From Thioalkalivibrio sp. ALE14 (GTDB taxonomy: Bacteria; Pseudomonadota; Gammaproteobacteria; Ectothiorhodospirales; Ectothiorhodospiraceae): 64,000 nt of DNA. Below, in pieces: positions 16,640 to 27,620 of this stretch. Each line of letters opens with the position of its first letter. Position 1 is the stretch's first letter. The position numbers and the translations under genes were made by a program. The stretch spans positions 1 to 64,000 of the forward strand of contig NZ_AQXY01000022.1 of NCBI RefSeq assembly GCF_000376845.1. Reading direction: 5' to 3'. A model generated the notes under the pieces. That model was given only the letters and a program-made list of their open reading frames with translations, had not been told where the DNA came from and searched no databases.

Positions 16640-17793
16640 GCCAGCGCCTTCTGGAGCGACGCGAGGAAGCGGTCGTTGTCCTCGCGGGTGGAGACGGTCA
16701 CGCGCAGGTGTCCGGGCAGCCCGTAGTTCTCGACGGGACGCGTGATTACCCCGTCACGCAGCAGGGCGTCATACACCGGACCGGGATCCCGGCCGGTGTC
16801 AAAGGTGACGAAATTGGCCACCGACGGGATCACGCGCAGCCCCATCTCGCGCAGTGCCGCGCTCACCTGCCGCAGCCCCTCCCGGTTGATGGCGACGGAC
16901 TTCTCCACATGCTCGGCATCGTCCAGCGCGGCCAGGCCGGCGGCCTGGGCAATGGCATTGACGTTGAACGGCTGTCGCACCCGGTTCAGCAGATCCGCGA
17001 TCGCCGGGGAACTGACGGCGTAGCCCAGGCGCAGCCCGGCCAGGCCCTGGATCTTGGAGAACGTCCGGGTCACGATCAGGTTCGGGTAGCGTTCCAGCCA
17101 CCGGGTGGTATCCGGGTATCCCGCCTCCTCGACATATTCGAAGTAGGCCTCGTCCACCACGACCACGGTGGTCGTCGGCATCGCCGCCACGAAGGCCTCA
17201 AGCACCTCGCCGTCCAGCCAGGTGCCGGTCGGGTTGTTCGGGTTGGCTACGAAGACCACGCGGACGTCGCCGTCGATCCGGGCCTGCATCGCCCCCAGAT
17301 CGTGCCCGAAGGGCTGCTCCGGGTGGTCGGCGGCCAGCGCGGGTGCGACGCGTGCCTCCGCATCCACCGCCTGGGTCACCAGCGGATAGACGGCGAAGGC
17401 ATGCGCGGAAAAGACGGCCGCGCGCCCGGGCGCCAGCCAGGTGCGCGCGATCAGCTCCAGTACCTCGTTGGAGCCGTTGCCAAGCGTGATCTGGTCGGGT
17501 GTTACCCCGTGGCGCTCGGCCAGACGCGCCTTCAGCTCGAAACCATTGCCATCGGGGTAGACATGCGCCTCGGACAGCGCCATCCGGCCCGCCTCCACCG
17601 CCCGTGGGGACGGCCCCAGCGGATTCTCGTTGGAGGCCAGCTTGATCGCCTGGGTAATGCCCAATTCGCGCTCGAGCGCGGCCACCGGCTTGCCCGGCTG
17701 ATACGGGCTCAGGCCCCGGACGCCGGCGACCGCGAGAGCGACCGGATCAAACACCTCGCCGGCCACGGCGGATACGGAGGGGTTGGATGCCAT
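16636..17793 (-). CDS. hisC: Histidinol-phosphate/aromatic aminotransferase (HisC2 type)
   Basis: A 385-aa fold-type I PLP aminotransferase: KLASNENPLGPSP (substrate N-terminal arm), FVANPNNPTGTW, VVVDEAYFEY and the PLP lysine Lys247 in TFSKIQGLAGLRLGY. By sequence it is a HisC; its place between pheA and tyrA suggests it mainly transaminates aromatic keto acids. ATG 17793 has GAGG 8 nt upstream; an in-frame ATG at 17811 would add six residues. Confidence 0.93.
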   Translation of the reverse strand: MASNPSVSAVAGEVFDPVALAVAGVRGLSPYQPGKPVAALERELGITQAIKLASNENPLGPSPRAVEAGRMALSEAHVYPDGNGFELKARLAERHGVTPDQITLGNGSNEVLELIARTWLAPGRAAVFSAHAFAVYPLVTQAVDAEARVAPALAADHPEQPFGHDLGAMQARIDGDVRVVFVANPNNPTGTWLDGEVLEAFVAAMPTTTVVVVDEAYFEYVEEAGYPDTTRWLERYPNLIVTRTFSKIQGLAGLRLGYAVSSPAIADLLNRVRQPFNVNAIAQAAGLAALDDAEHVEKSVAINREGLRQVSAALREMGLRVIPSVANFVTFDTGRDPGPVYDALLRDGVITRPVENYGLPGHLRVTVSTREDNDRFLASLQKALA

Positions 17794-17847
17794 GCGGGAA
17801 ACCTCGGCCATTCACGTAACGGGTTCAGGTAGATAAGTCGAGCGGAT

Positions 17848-18963
17848 TCAGGTGGCGGCCTGGGGATAGCTCCCCAGCACCTTCACGGTATCGGCGCTCG
17901 CGCGCAGCTGCTCGAGGCAATCGCGGATCAACGGGTCCTGCTGGTGCCCGACCAGATCAAGGAAGAAGACGTAGTTCCACGGCGTGCAGCGCGACGGGCG
18001 TGACTCGATGCGGGTCAGGCTGATCCCGGCCTCGGCGATCGGCTTGAGCAACGAGTAAAGCGAGCCCGGCCGGTTGGCGGTGCTCAGCATCACCGAGGTA
18101 CGGTCGGCCCCACTCGGCTCGGTCGTCCCGGAGCCGATGATCAGAAAGCGTGTGGTGTTGTCGGCGCGATCCTCCACATGCTGTGCGCGCACCGGAACAT
18201 TGAAGTGCTCCGCGGCCGCCCGGCTCGCGAGCGCCGCAACCGTCGGGTCCTGGGCCGCCAGTTCCGCCGCGCGCGCGTTGCTGGAAACCGCCTCGCGCTC
18301 GGCATCGGGCATCTCGGTGTCCAGCCACTGCCGACACTGCGCCAGCGCCTGGGCATGCGCGAGCACGCGCCGGATCTGGCCGAGGTCCTCGGCCTGCGCC
18401 AGCAGGTGATGGTGAATCGGGGTCACGACCTCGCCGCAGATCTGCAGCGAGGAATCCATGAAGCAGTCCACCGTGTGGGTCACCACGCCCTCGGAGCTGT
18501 TCTCGATGGGCACCACGCCGAACTGCGCGCGCCCGGTCTCCACGGCGCCGAACACGGCATCGATGGACGCCAGCGGCTGGGTCTCCACCGCATGCCCAAA
18601 GTGCTTGCGTGCCGCCAGGTGGGTGAAGGTACCCACCGGCCCGAGGTAGGCCACATGCAGCGGATGCTCCAGCGCCAGGCATTCGGACATGATCTCGCGG
18701 AACAGCCGGGTGATCGCCTCGCCGGACAGCGGGCCGGGATTCTGTTCGCGCACGCGGCGCAGGATCTCCGCTTCGCGCTCGGGGCGATAGAACACCGGAT
18801 CGCTCTCCTGCCGGCGCTTGACCCGTGCCACCGCCTCGGCGCAGCGGGCGCGCTCGCTCAGGCGCTCGAGCAGCTCGGCATCCAGCGCGTCGATGCGCGC
18901 GCGCAGAGCAGCCAGGTCCTCCAGCCCCTCGGCGGGCCGCGACGAATGCGAATCCCCGGCCAC
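17848..18963 (-). CDS. pheA: Bifunctional chorismate mutase / prephenate dehydratase
   Basis: A 371-aa fusion: AroQ-type chorismate mutase (about 14-100, with LRARIDALDAELLERLSERA), prephenate dehydratase (about 103-280, with the catalytic DNTTRFLII) and an ACT domain (about 290-371, GSLYSLLKPIAEAGISLTRIESRP) expected to bind phenylalanine for feedback control. This is the P-protein layout of Gammaproteobacteria. It starts 3 bp after the serA stop. Confidence 0.97.
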   Translation of the reverse strand: MAGDSHSSRPAEGLEDLAALRARIDALDAELLERLSERARCAEAVARVKRRQESDPVFYRPEREAEILRRVREQNPGPLSGEAITRLFREIMSECLALEHPLHVAYLGPVGTFTHLAARKHFGHAVETQPLASIDAVFGAVETGRAQFGVVPIENSSEGVVTHTVDCFMDSSLQICGEVVTPIHHHLLAQAEDLGQIRRVLAHAQALAQCRQWLDTEMPDAEREAVSSNARAAELAAQDPTVAALASRAAAEHFNVPVRAQHVEDRADNTTRFLIIGSGTTEPSGADRTSVMLSTANRPGSLYSLLKPIAEAGISLTRIESRPSRCTPWNYVFFLDLVGHQQDPLIRDCLEQLRASADTVKVLGSYPQAAT

Positions 18964-18966
18964 GAC

Positions 18967-20130
18967 CTACAGCACCCGCGCTCGCAGCACGCCGTCGATC
19001 TGGTGCAGCGCATCCAGCGTTGCCGCGTCCGGATGGCCATCGACGTCCAGCAGGGTGTACGCCAGATCGCCGCGCGAGTCGTTCATCAGGTGAAGGATGT
19101 TGATGTTCGATTCGCCCAGGGTGTGCGAGATGCGCCCGACCCGGTCCGGCAGGTTGCGGTTGATGATCGCGATGCGCGTATCGCCCTTGCGGTCCAGGAC
19201 CAGCGTAGGCAGGTTCACGGAGTTCACCACGTTGCCGTTCTCGAGGTAGTCGCGGAGCTGGTCCGCGATCATCACCGCGCAGTTCTCCTCGGACTCGGTC
19301 GTCGAGGCCCCCAAGTGTGGCAGGGTGATCACGCGCGGGTGGCCCACCATGCCCTGAACCGGAAAATCGGTGATATAGGCATGCAGTCGTTCGGCATCGA
19401 GGCCCTCGCGCACGGCCTCGTCCTCGACGATGCCCTCGCGCGCCAGGTTCAGGATCATTGCACCGGGATTCATGCCGGCCAGGTTCCGGGCGTTCACCAG
19501 ATTGGCGGTGTTTTCGGTCAACGGTACGTGCACGGTGACCGCATCGGCCCCCTCCATCGCCGCCTCCACCGAGCGCGCCCGTTCGATGCCGGAATCCAGG
19601 CGCCAGGCATTCTCCACCGTCACCTTCGGATCGAAGCCGACCACCTCCATGCCCAGCGCACGGGCGGCATTGGCCACGCCCACGCCGATCGCGCCCAGGC
19701 CGAGGACCGCCAGGCGTCGCCCTGGCAGCTCGAAGCCGGTGAATTTCTTCTTCCCCTGCTCCACCGCCGACATGAAGTCGTCCTTGGTGGGATCCAGCTC
19801 CTGGACATATCCCGCGGCCGGCAGCAGGTTGCGCGCGCCCAGCAAGAGCCCGGCAATCACCAGCTCCTTGACCGCGTTGGCGTTGGCGCCCGGGGCGTTG
19901 AAGACCGCCACGCCCCCTTCCGACAGGGCCTCCACCGGGATGTTGTTCACCCCGCTGCCCGCGCGGCCCACGGCCAGGACTGAATCCGGGATCTCCACCG
20001 AATGCAGGTCGAATGATCGCAGCATCAGCGCGTCCGGCTGATGGATATCCGAGGCGACCTCGTACTGGTCGCGCGGGAAGCGGTCCAGCCCGCGCACGGC
20101 GATGTTGTTGTAGGTCTGGATCCGGTACAT
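18967..20130 (-). CDS. serA: D-3-phosphoglycerate dehydrogenase
   Basis: A 387-aa NAD-dependent dehydrogenase, first step of serine synthesis. The Rossmann motif GLGAIGVGVANA lies in the middle, NLAREGIVEDEAV and TLPHLGASTTESEENCA carry the catalytic Arg and His, and a C-terminal ACT domain (RVGRISHTLGESNINILHL) may sense serine. ATG 20130 is preceded by GGAGG at ideal spacing, so an earlier in-frame start at 20154 is rejected. It follows serC by about 50 bp. Confidence 0.96.
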   Translation of the reverse strand: MYRIQTYNNIAVRGLDRFPRDQYEVASDIHQPDALMLRSFDLHSVEIPDSVLAVGRAGSGVNNIPVEALSEGGVAVFNAPGANANAVKELVIAGLLLGARNLLPAAGYVQELDPTKDDFMSAVEQGKKKFTGFELPGRRLAVLGLGAIGVGVANAARALGMEVVGFDPKVTVENAWRLDSGIERARSVEAAMEGADAVTVHVPLTENTANLVNARNLAGMNPGAMILNLAREGIVEDEAVREGLDAERLHAYITDFPVQGMVGHPRVITLPHLGASTTESEENCAVMIADQLRDYLENGNVVNSVNLPTLVLDRKGDTRIAIINRNLPDRVGRISHTLGESNINILHLMNDSRGDLAYTLLDVDGHPDAATLDALHQIDGVLRARVL

Positions 20131-20179
20131 CACGACCTCCTGGCCCGGTGGCATCCCCGGCCACTGCGATTCGACGGGA

Positions 20180-21259
20180 TCAGGCGTGGCGGTTTTCGAA
20201 ATCCGCCATGAACTCGATCAGGGCATCGACGGCGCTTTCCGGCACCGCGTTGTAGATACTGGCGCGCATCCCGCCCACCGAACGATGGCCCTTGAGCGAG
20301 GACAGTCCGGCGGCGTCCGCCTCGTTCAGGAAGGTGCCGTCGAGGCCATCGTCCGCGAGGATGAACGGCACGTTCATCCAGGAACGGGCCGAGGGCTCAA
20401 CCGGATTGCGGTAGAACGCCGAGTTGTCGATGTACTGGTAGAGCTTCGTGGCCTTGCGCTGATTGATCTCGGCCATCGCCTCCAGGCCGCCCTGCTCCAG
20501 CAGCCATTCGAACACCAGCCCGGCCAGATACCAGCCAAACGTCGGCGGGGTGTTGTACATCGAGTCGTTCTCGGCCTGCAGCGCCCAGTCCAGTACCGCC
20601 GGCACCGGGCCCTTCTCCCTTTTGAGCAGGTCGTTGCGCACGATCACCACGGTCAGGCCCGCCGGGCCGATATTCTTCTGCGCCCCGGCATAGATCACGC
20701 CGAACTTCGAGACATCAATCGGGCGCGACAGGATGGTGGAGGACATGTCCGCCACCAGCGGGACATCGCCCGCGTCCGGCACATCCGGGAACTCCACCCC
20801 GCCGATGGTCTCGTTCGGCGTGTAGTGCACGTAGGCCGCGTTCGGGTCAAGGTTCCACGAGGCGCGATCCGGGATCGAGTCGTACCCGCTTGCCTGCGAG
20901 CTCGCCACGATATTCACCGGCCCGTACTTCTGGGCCTCCTTGATCGCCTTGCCCGACCAGGCGCCGGTATCGATATAGTCCATGCCCTGGCCATTGGCCA
21001 GGTTCATCGGGATGGCCGCGAACTGCCCGGTCGCCCCGCCCTGCAGGAACAGGACCGAGTAGTCGTCCGGGATGTTCATCAGCTTGCGCAGGTCATGTTC
21101 TGCCTTCTCGGCCACGGCCATGAAGGGCTTGCCGCGGTGGCTCATCTCCATCACCGACATCCCGGACCCGCGGAAGTCCAGCAGCTCGTCACGCGCCCGT
21201 TCGAGCACCGCCTGCGGCAATGCCGCCGGCCCCGCGCTGAAGTTCATCACTCGCGTCAT
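20180..21259 (-). CDS. serC: Phosphoserine aminotransferase
   Basis: A 359-aa PLP enzyme, second step of serine synthesis and also pyridoxal phosphate synthesis. It opens [16 protein letters not shown], and the PLP lysine lies in [21 protein letters not shown]. Length and C-terminus ([17 protein letters not shown]) match SerC. The start overlaps the gyrA stop by 4 bp; an alternative ATG four codons in is also possible. Confidence 0.97.
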   Translation of the reverse strand: MTRVMNFSAGPAALPQAVLERARDELLDFRGSGMSVMEMSHRGKPFMAVAEKAEHDLRKLMNIPDDYSVLFLQGGATGQFAAIPMNLANGQGMDYIDTGAWSGKAIKEAQKYGPVNIVASSQASGYDSIPDRASWNLDPNAAYVHYTPNETIGGVEFPDVPDAGDVPLVADMSSTILSRPIDVSKFGVIYAGAQKNIGPAGLTVVIVRNDLLKREKGPVPAVLDWALQAENDSMYNTPPTFGWYLAGLVFEWLLEQGGLEAMAEINQRKATKLYQYIDNSAFYRNPVEPSARSWMNVPFILADDGLDGTFLNEADAAGLSSLKGHRSVGGMRASIYNAVPESAVDALIEFMADFENRHA

Positions 21260-23874
21260 TCCTGTTCTCCATCGTCGCTGGATTCGGGACCCACCTCCGG
21301 GTCCGTCCCGGCGTCCGCCTGGCCGGGATCCTCGTCGTCTTCCTCGCCCTGCAACTGCGCCACACGGGCCAGTTCCACCAGGTTCTCGCCTTCGTCGAGG
21401 CGGATCAGGCGCACCCCCTGGGTGTTGCGTCCGATCAGCGGGATCTGGTCCACCGGCGTGCGTACCAGCGTGCCGCCGTTGGTGATCAGCATCACCTCGT
21501 CATCGTCCAGTACCCGCGACGCGCCTACCAGGAGGCCGTTGCGGCCCTCGGTCTGGATCGCGATCACGCCCTGTCCGCCGCGGCGATGCACCGGGAACTC
21601 GTCAAAGCGGGTGCGCTTGCCATAGCCATGTTCGGTTGCCAGGAGTGCGGATCCCTCGTCCACGTTCAGCAGCGCGATCACCCGCTGGTCATCCTCCATG
21701 CGCACGCCGCGCACGCCGCAGGCGGTACGGCCCATGGCCCGCACATCGCTCTCGTGGAAGCGAACGGCCTTGCCGGCGGTGGTCACCAGCATGACATCCA
21801 GGGTGCCATCGGTGAGGGATACATCGACAAGGTGATCGCCCTCGCGAAGATCCACGGCGATGATGCCGGAGGCCCGGCGGCGCGAGAAATCCGTCAGGGG
21901 GGTCTTCTTGACCGTCCCCTGTTCGGTGACCATGAATACGTAGTGGTCCGGGTCGTACTCACGCACCGGCAGGATCGCATTGATCCGTTCGTCGGATTCC
22001 AGCGGCAGCAGATTGACGATCGGCTTGCCGCGCGACGCACGCGAACCCTGTGGCAGCTCGTAGACCTTCAGCCAGTAGACCCGCCCGCGGCTGGAGAAAC
22101 ACAGGATCGTGTCGTGGGTGTTGGCGACCACCAGCCGGTCGATGAAGTCCTCTTCCTTGAAGCTGGTCGCCGCCTTGCCACGCCCGCCCCGGCGCTGCGC
22201 GCGGTAGTCCGCCACTGGCTGGTACTTCACGTAGCCGGCGTGGGACAGCGTGACGACCACGTCCTCCTCTCCGATCAGGTCTTCCAGGGTCAGGTTTGCC
22301 TGGCGCTCGCGGATCTCGCTGCGGCGTTCGTCACCGAACTGTTCGGCCACCGCCAGCAGTTCGTTGCGGATTTCCAGCTGCAGCCGGTCGCCCGAGCCGA
22401 GGATGTCCAGCAGGTCGTCGATCAGCTCCAGCAGCTCGCGGTACTCGTCGAGGATCTTGTCCTGTTCCAGCCCGGTCAGGCGATGCAGCCGCAGGTCCAG
22501 GATGGCCTGGGCCTGAGCCTCGGACAGGCGGTAGCCGTCCTCGCCCACGCCGTACTCCGGTGCCAGGTCCTCGGGGCGCGACGCACTGGCCCCGGCGCGA
22601 TCCAGCATGTCGCTGACCACGCCCAGCGGCCAGGCGCGGGCCAGCAGCCCGGCCTTGGCCTCGGCCGGGTTGGGGGCGGCACGGATCAGCTCGATCACGG
22701 GATCGATGTTGGCCAGCGCGATCGCCAGGCCTTCCAGGATATGCGCGCGCTCCCGGGCTTTGCGCAGATCGAAGATCGTGCGCCGGGTGACCACCTCGCG
22801 GCGATGCCGCAGGAACGCCTCCAGCACCTGACGCAGATCCAGCACCTTCGGCTGGCCGTCCACCAGGGCGACGATGTTGATGCCGAAGACGTTCTGCATT
22901 TGGGTGTGCATGTACAGGTGGTTCAGCACCACCTCGGCCATCTCGCCACGCTTGAGCTCGATGACCAGACGCATGCCGTCCTTGTCCGACTCGTCGCGCA
23001 GCTCGGAGATGCCCTCGATGCGCTTCTCCTTCACCAGCTCCGCGATCTTCTCGGTCAGGCGTGCCTTGTTCACCTGGTAGGGCAGCTCGGTAACCACAAT
23101 CGCCTCGCGCTGGCCACCCTCCAGCGGCTCGACATGCGAGCGTGCCCGGATCAGGACCCGGCCGCGACCGGTACGGTAGGCCTCGCGCACCCCGTCGATG
23201 CCATTGATGATGCCGGCGGTCGGGAAGTCCGGTCCCGGCAGGTGTTCCATCAGGCCGTCGATCGAGATGTCGGGATCGTCGATCAGCGCCACACAGGCGT
23301 TGATCACCTCGCCCAGGTTGTGCGGCGGGATGTTAGTCGCCATCCCCACCGCGATCCCGGCGGAGCCGTTGACCAGCAGGTTGGGGAACTTGCTCGGCAG
23401 CACCGCCGGCTCGCTTTCGGAGCCGTCGTAGTTGTCGATGAAGTCGACGGTTTCCTTATCGATGTCGGACAGCAGCTCGGCGGCGATGCGCGCCATGCGC
23501 ACCTCGGTATACCGCATGGCCGCCGGGGAGTCGCCATCAATGGAGCCGAAGTTGCCCTGCCCGTCCGCGAGCATGTAGCGCATGGAGAACGGCTGCGCCA
23601 TGCGCACGATCGCGTCATAGACGGCGGAGTCGCCATGCGGGTGGTACTTACCGATCACGTCACCGACTACGCGCGCCGACTTCTTGTACGGCTTGTTGTA
23701 GTCGTTGCCCAGCTCGCGCATCGCGTAGAGCACGCGGCGGTGGACCGGCTTGAGGCCGTCACGGACATCGGGGAGGGCCCGGCCCACGATTACGCTCATC
23801 GCGTAATCGAGATAGGACTGCTGCATCTCGTCTTCGAGATTGACCGGGAAGATTTCCTTGGCAAATTCAGCCAT
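21256..23874 (-). CDS. gyrA: DNA gyrase subunit A
   Basis: An 872-aa type II topoisomerase subunit. The catalytic tyrosine is Tyr122 ([10 protein letters not shown]). The quinolone-resistance region shows wild-type Ser83 and Asp87 ([13 protein letters not shown]). The C-terminal part is a beta-pinwheel with the GyrA box QRRGGRGK. The tail is acidic ([17 protein letters not shown]). It is upstream of, and overlaps, serC. Confidence 0.98.
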   Translation of the reverse strand: MAEFAKEIFPVNLEDEMQQSYLDYAMSVIVGRALPDVRDGLKPVHRRVLYAMRELGNDYNKPYKKSARVVGDVIGKYHPHGDSAVYDAIVRMAQPFSMRYMLADGQGNFGSIDGDSPAAMRYTEVRMARIAAELLSDIDKETVDFIDNYDGSESEPAVLPSKFPNLLVNGSAGIAVGMATNIPPHNLGEVINACVALIDDPDISIDGLMEHLPGPDFPTAGIINGIDGVREAYRTGRGRVLIRARSHVEPLEGGQREAIVVTELPYQVNKARLTEKIAELVKEKRIEGISELRDESDKDGMRLVIELKRGEMAEVVLNHLYMHTQMQNVFGINIVALVDGQPKVLDLRQVLEAFLRHRREVVTRRTIFDLRKARERAHILEGLAIALANIDPVIELIRAAPNPAEAKAGLLARAWPLGVVSDMLDRAGASASRPEDLAPEYGVGEDGYRLSEAQAQAILDLRLHRLTGLEQDKILDEYRELLELIDDLLDILGSGDRLQLEIRNELLAVAEQFGDERRSEIRERQANLTLEDLIGEEDVVVTLSHAGYVKYQPVADYRAQRRGGRGKAATSFKEEDFIDRLVVANTHDTILCFSSRGRVYWLKVYELPQGSRASRGKPIVNLLPLESDERINAILPVREYDPDHYVFMVTEQGTVKKTPLTDFSRRRASGIIAVDLREGDHLVDVSLTDGTLDVMLVTTAGKAVRFHESDVRAMGRTACGVRGVRMEDDQRVIALLNVDEGSALLATEHGYGKRTRFDEFPVHRRGGQGVIAIQTEGRNGLLVGASRVLDDDEVMLITNGGTLVRTPVDQIPLIGRNTQGVRLIRLDEGENLVELARVAQLQGEEDDEDPGQADAGTDPEVGPESSDDGEQE

Positions 23875-24015
23875 CGAGGGTTACGCCGTCCGTCTGAACA
23901 AGCTCGCGATGATACCACAGGGGTAACCACTGGGGCTCGGCTTTTCGCCCCTCAAAACGGTTCTCCGAGGCTCTCAGCCCCGAGCGCGGCATATTCGCCC
24001 ACTCTTTTCCAATCG

Positions 24016-25092
24016 TCAGCGAGCGGATGCCGCCTGATCGGCGGGTACGGGCACTCGCAGGCTCGCCAGTCGTTCACGAGTAGGCGCCTCGACCACGCCG
24101 CGCTCGGTCACGATGGCATCGATCAGGTCGGCGGGCGTCACGTCGAAGGCCGGGTTGTAGCTGCGCGCCCCGTCGGCGGCCACCCGCTGACCGGCCAGTG
24201 CCAGCACCTCGTCCTCCCCGCGCTGTTCGATGGGGATGCCCGACCCGTCCTCCATCTCGAAGTCGATGGTCGCGACCGGAGCCGCCACCATGAAGCGAAC
24301 CCCATGGGCGCGCGCCAGCAGTGCCAGGCCATAGGTGCCGATCTTGTTCGCGGTGTCGCCGTTGGCGGCGATCCGATCCGCCCCGACGATCACCCAGCCC
24401 ACTCGGCCCGATTGCAGCAGACTGGCGGCGGCCCCCTCGCACAGTACCTGCACCGGGATCCCGTCGTGGACCAGTTCCCAGGCGGTCAGCCGGCTGCCCT
24501 GCAGCCACGGCCGGGTCTCGTCGGCGAACACCTCCTTGATCCGCCCGGCATCCCAGGCAGCCCGGATGACGCCGAGTGCGGTGCCGTAGCCGCCGGTGGC
24601 CAGCGAGCCCGTATTGCAATGGGTCAGCACCCCTCGCCCGGGTTCGATGAGCGCTGCCCCCAGGGCGCCGAGTTCGCGGTTGCCGGCGATATCGGCCTCC
24701 AGCATTGCGTCCGCCACCCGCCGGGTCTCGGCGACGGCCGCCTCCGCCGACTCGCTAGCGGCCACGACCTGCTGCATCCGATCCAGCGCCCAGAACAGGT
24801 TCACCGCCGTAGGCCGGGAACCCCTCAGGATCTCGATATCGGCGTCCACGCGGGCGCGCCAGTCGTCCTTTCCCAGCGCGCACTGGCAGGCGAGCACCAC
24901 GCCAAACCCGGCCGTGATCCCGATCGCCGGCGCGCCGCGGACGACCATGTCGCGGATCGCCTCCGCCACGGCCGGGGCATCGCGGTAGGTCTGCCAGACA
25001 CTCTCCTGCGGCAGGCGGCGCTGGTCGAGCAACTGGAGTTCGCCATCGCGAAAGCGAATGGGGCGGATTGTGTCGGAGTGTGCGCGGTTCAT
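24016..25092 (-). CDS. mtnA: S-methyl-5-thioribose-1-phosphate isomerase
   Basis: A 358-aa member of the eIF2B-related isomerases. Active-site Cys159 ([15 protein letters not shown]) and Asp239 ([11 protein letters not shown]) are present, and [15 protein letters not shown] is the N-terminal phosphate site. It converts methylthioribose-1-phosphate to methylthioribulose-1-phosphate when methionine is salvaged from methylthioadenosine. No other mtn gene is adjacent, so the later steps must be elsewhere; the class II aldolase at 3407 is one candidate. Confidence 0.95.
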   Translation of the reverse strand: MNRAHSDTIRPIRFRDGELQLLDQRRLPQESVWQTYRDAPAVAEAIRDMVVRGAPAIGITAGFGVVLACQCALGKDDWRARVDADIEILRGSRPTAVNLFWALDRMQQVVAASESAEAAVAETRRVADAMLEADIAGNRELGALGAALIEPGRGVLTHCNTGSLATGGYGTALGVIRAAWDAGRIKEVFADETRPWLQGSRLTAWELVHDGIPVQVLCEGAAASLLQSGRVGWVIVGADRIAANGDTANKIGTYGLALLARAHGVRFMVAAPVATIDFEMEDGSGIPIEQRGEDEVLALAGQRVAADGARSYNPAFDVTPADLIDAIVTERGVVEAPTRERLASLRVPVPADQAASAR

Positions 25093-25101
25093 CCCGCCAG
25101 T

Positions 25102-27474
25102 CTACCAGCGTGTCCGATCGCTCGGCGCCTCCGTGCATGGCTCCGCATCCGCCGACGCCGGCATCCGGCCGGGCTGCCAGAGGCGGCGGTCGCGTACCCG
25201 ATATCCGGACGCCACGTGCAGGTCCGAATCGGCGAGCACCTGCAAGGCGCCTTCGACGCCGGTCTCCCGAAGGGGTATACAGGCCGACCCCAGGCGTGCA
25301 CGTACCGCGTCCGGCAGGCCCCGCCCCTGCGCATCCGTACTCGCCCACGCCCGGAGCGGCGGCGCATCGCGCAGCCATCCGCGACTCAGGCTATCGGCCC
25401 CGGCCCCGCGCGGCAGTATGAGCAGGTCGCTGGCGCGCCGTTCCGGCCCATTCCGCATCAGCACCGCCTCGCCGAGTCCGCCAAGGCCGCCGGTCAGCAG
25501 CAAGCGCACGCCCCCGGCGGTCTCGACCGCGAGGACACAGGATGCCGAGGCGCTCCCGTCCCAGCCCGGGGGTGGGTGCAGCACCTCGAAATCCACCTCG
25601 TCCCATTGCCAGCGTTCTCCGGCCTCGCAAGCCCGCTCGCGCGGCCCCGTCGGGGCTCGACGCAGGGTCTCCGCAACGGGCATGGCACTCCGGACGCCGG
25701 CGGCGCCCCCGGCATGTGCGGCATGCTCGTGACTGAGGATCAGCCGATCCAGGTGTCGCACCCCCACCGCCCGCAGCGCGGGCACCACAATCTGCTCACC
25801 CGCACTGTAGCCGCCCGCACGCCCGGGACCGGCATCGAACAGCAGGTTGTGATGGCGCGTCTGCAGCAGCACCGACTGGCCGTTGCCGACGTCCAGCATG
25901 TGCGCCCGCACCGCGCCCGATTCCAGATCGGGCCGCATCGGCAGCACCAGCGCCAAACCGGCGAGCAGGATCCACACGGCGGCCCGGCGGAGCCGGGGTT
26001 GCATCGCCATGACCACCGCCAAACCACCCAGCAGGCTCGCGGCCAGGGGGACCCGCCGTTCGTCCACCAGCACGGGCAACCCCGACAACCCGTCCAGCAC
26101 CGCAACCAGCAGCGCCAGCACCGCATCACCCGCATGCATTAGCGGGTACCCCAGAGGAACCCACACGGCCGCCAGGCCGGCTCCCAGCAGCAGCACCGGC
26201 AGCACCAGCAGGCTGATCACCGGCACCGCGACCAGGTTGGCCAGCGGTGCCACCCAGGCCCCCAGCTGGAACCAGCCAAGGCTCAGCGGCAGCATTGCCA
26301 GCGCGAGCATGACCTGGATGCTTCCGGCCTCGCGCCACCCGGGCCGGCCCGAGCGCCCCTGCAGCAGCATGAGGATCACCGCGACCGCGCCGAAGGAGAA
26401 CCAGAACCCGGGTGCCAGCACGCTCGTCGGCTGCCACAGCACCACCGCGATCGCGGCCAGCATCAGGCCACGCCAGGCGAATGCCTCGCGGCGCCACAGC
26501 AATGCCGCCATGAAGGCCGCCAGCATGATCAGCGCCCGCTGCGTGGGAATACTGAAGCCGGCCAGCGCCGCATACACCAGGGCGCCGCTCAGACTGGCCA
26601 GCGCGATGAAGGCCGCCCTGCGCAGACGTCGCTGCAATGGGAGCAGGGACCTCCAGAGCCCCGCGGCCAGGAGGCCGACAAATCCGGCGACCAGACCCAC
26701 GTGCAGCCCCGAGATCGCCATCAAATGATTGGTCCCGGTGCGCAGGAAGGCGTGCCATTCCTCGTCGGTCATGGCCTGGCGGTCCCCGATCACCAGCGCC
26801 TGCACCAACCCGGGGTGGCGCAGGTCCGGCGCAGCCGATTCCACGCGTTCCCGGAGCCAGGCCCGCGCCCCGTGAAGACGGGCGCGCCAGGGCGTCGTGC
26901 CCTTCCCCTCGGAAACCGCGTTGGTCCCTTTCAGATCGATCAGTGTGGCAGAGCCATGCAGGCCCTCGCGGTAATACCATCCCGCCCGATCAAAGCCGCC
27001 CGGGTTGGCCGGCCCCGCCGCGGGTCGCAGCCGCAGGGTCATGACGGCCCGAGTGCCTGGCCTCACCTCGGGCCGGCCCGGATAGGCCGACACCAATAAC
27101 TCGGTCGCACGGAACGCCCCCGGCCCCGCCTCGGTCGCCTCGATCGTTACCCGGAAACGGCTGCGATGGCCGGCGTGTTCCGGCAAACTCGTGACGGTCG
27201 CCAGGACGGTGACTTCCTCGCCGGAAAGCGCCGGCGTCAGGGTCCGGTCCAGCCATGCGCTCGCGGTCGTGAAAACCAGCCCCCAAGCCACCAGCATGCC
27301 CAGGGCCATGGTCCATGCTTTCATCGCGCGCAAGCGGAAAAACCGGAGACCAACCACCGCCACCAGGGTCACGAAAGCGAATACGAGAACCAGAGCGGGG
27401 GTCGGCGCAACCGGCTCCGGGAGTCGGTGTAGCCACCAGGCCGTGAGCAGCAGGCCAAGGGCAAACCCGGTCAC
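25102..27474 (-). CDS. comEC: DNA internalization competence protein ComEC/Rec2
   Basis: A roughly 790-aa membrane protein: N-terminal helices and a soluble OB-like part, a central multi-helix competence domain (GLVQALVIGDR, TGTNHLMAISGLHVGLVAGF, SIPTQRALIMLAAF), and a C-terminal metallo-beta-lactamase-like domain beginning MLDVGNGQSVLLQT. It forms the inner-membrane channel for incoming single-stranded DNA. I chose GTG 27474 because GGAGGT lies about 7 nt upstream and the protein then begins directly with a membrane helix, as in E. coli; longer starts to 27627 would add a basic, featureless leader and overlap the next gene. The metal site is altered: the usual SHxDxDH reads SHEHAAH. Confidence 0.9.
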   Translation of the reverse strand: MTGFALGLLLTAWWLHRLPEPVAPTPALVLVFAFVTLVAVVGLRFFRLRAMKAWTMALGMLVAWGLVFTTASAWLDRTLTPALSGEEVTVLATVTSLPEHAGHRSRFRVTIEATEAGPGAFRATELLVSAYPGRPEVRPGTRAVMTLRLRPAAGPANPGGFDRAGWYYREGLHGSATLIDLKGTNAVSEGKGTTPWRARLHGARAWLRERVESAAPDLRHPGLVQALVIGDRQAMTDEEWHAFLRTGTNHLMAISGLHVGLVAGFVGLLAAGLWRSLLPLQRRLRRAAFIALASLSGALVYAALAGFSIPTQRALIMLAAFMAALLWRREAFAWRGLMLAAIAVVLWQPTSVLAPGFWFSFGAVAVILMLLQGRSGRPGWREAGSIQVMLALAMLPLSLGWFQLGAWVAPLANLVAVPVISLLVLPVLLLGAGLAAVWVPLGYPLMHAGDAVLALLVAVLDGLSGLPVLVDERRVPLAASLLGGLAVVMAMQPRLRRAAVWILLAGLALVLPMRPDLESGAVRAHMLDVGNGQSVLLQTRHHNLLFDAGPGRAGGYSAGEQIVVPALRAVGVRHLDRLILSHEHAAHAGGAAGVRSAMPVAETLRRAPTGPRERACEAGERWQWDEVDFEVLHPPPGWDGSASASCVLAVETAGGVRLLLTGGLGGLGEAVLMRNGPERRASDLLILPRGAGADSLSRGWLRDAPPLRAWASTDAQGRGLPDAVRARLGSACIPLRETGVEGALQVLADSDLHVASGYRVRDRRLWQPGRMPASADAEPCTEAPSDRTRW

Positions 27475-27620
27475 GGCCGAACCTCCAAAGCCTGCGGCCC
27501 GAAACCGCGTGCGATCTGCGCGGCGCCCGCCACGAGCAGACGCCGGCCAAAATCGGCGAGAATGAATAGCCCATGCGCGGGCACCGGTCCGCGCGCGATG
27601 CAGCATCGGCAACCCGATAG

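Noticed and set aside
21586-26142. Very long open frame on plus opposite gyrA, mtnA and comEC
   Set aside because: It is antisense to well-supported genes, shows no family motifs, and reflects the lack of stop codons in high-GC third-position patterns.
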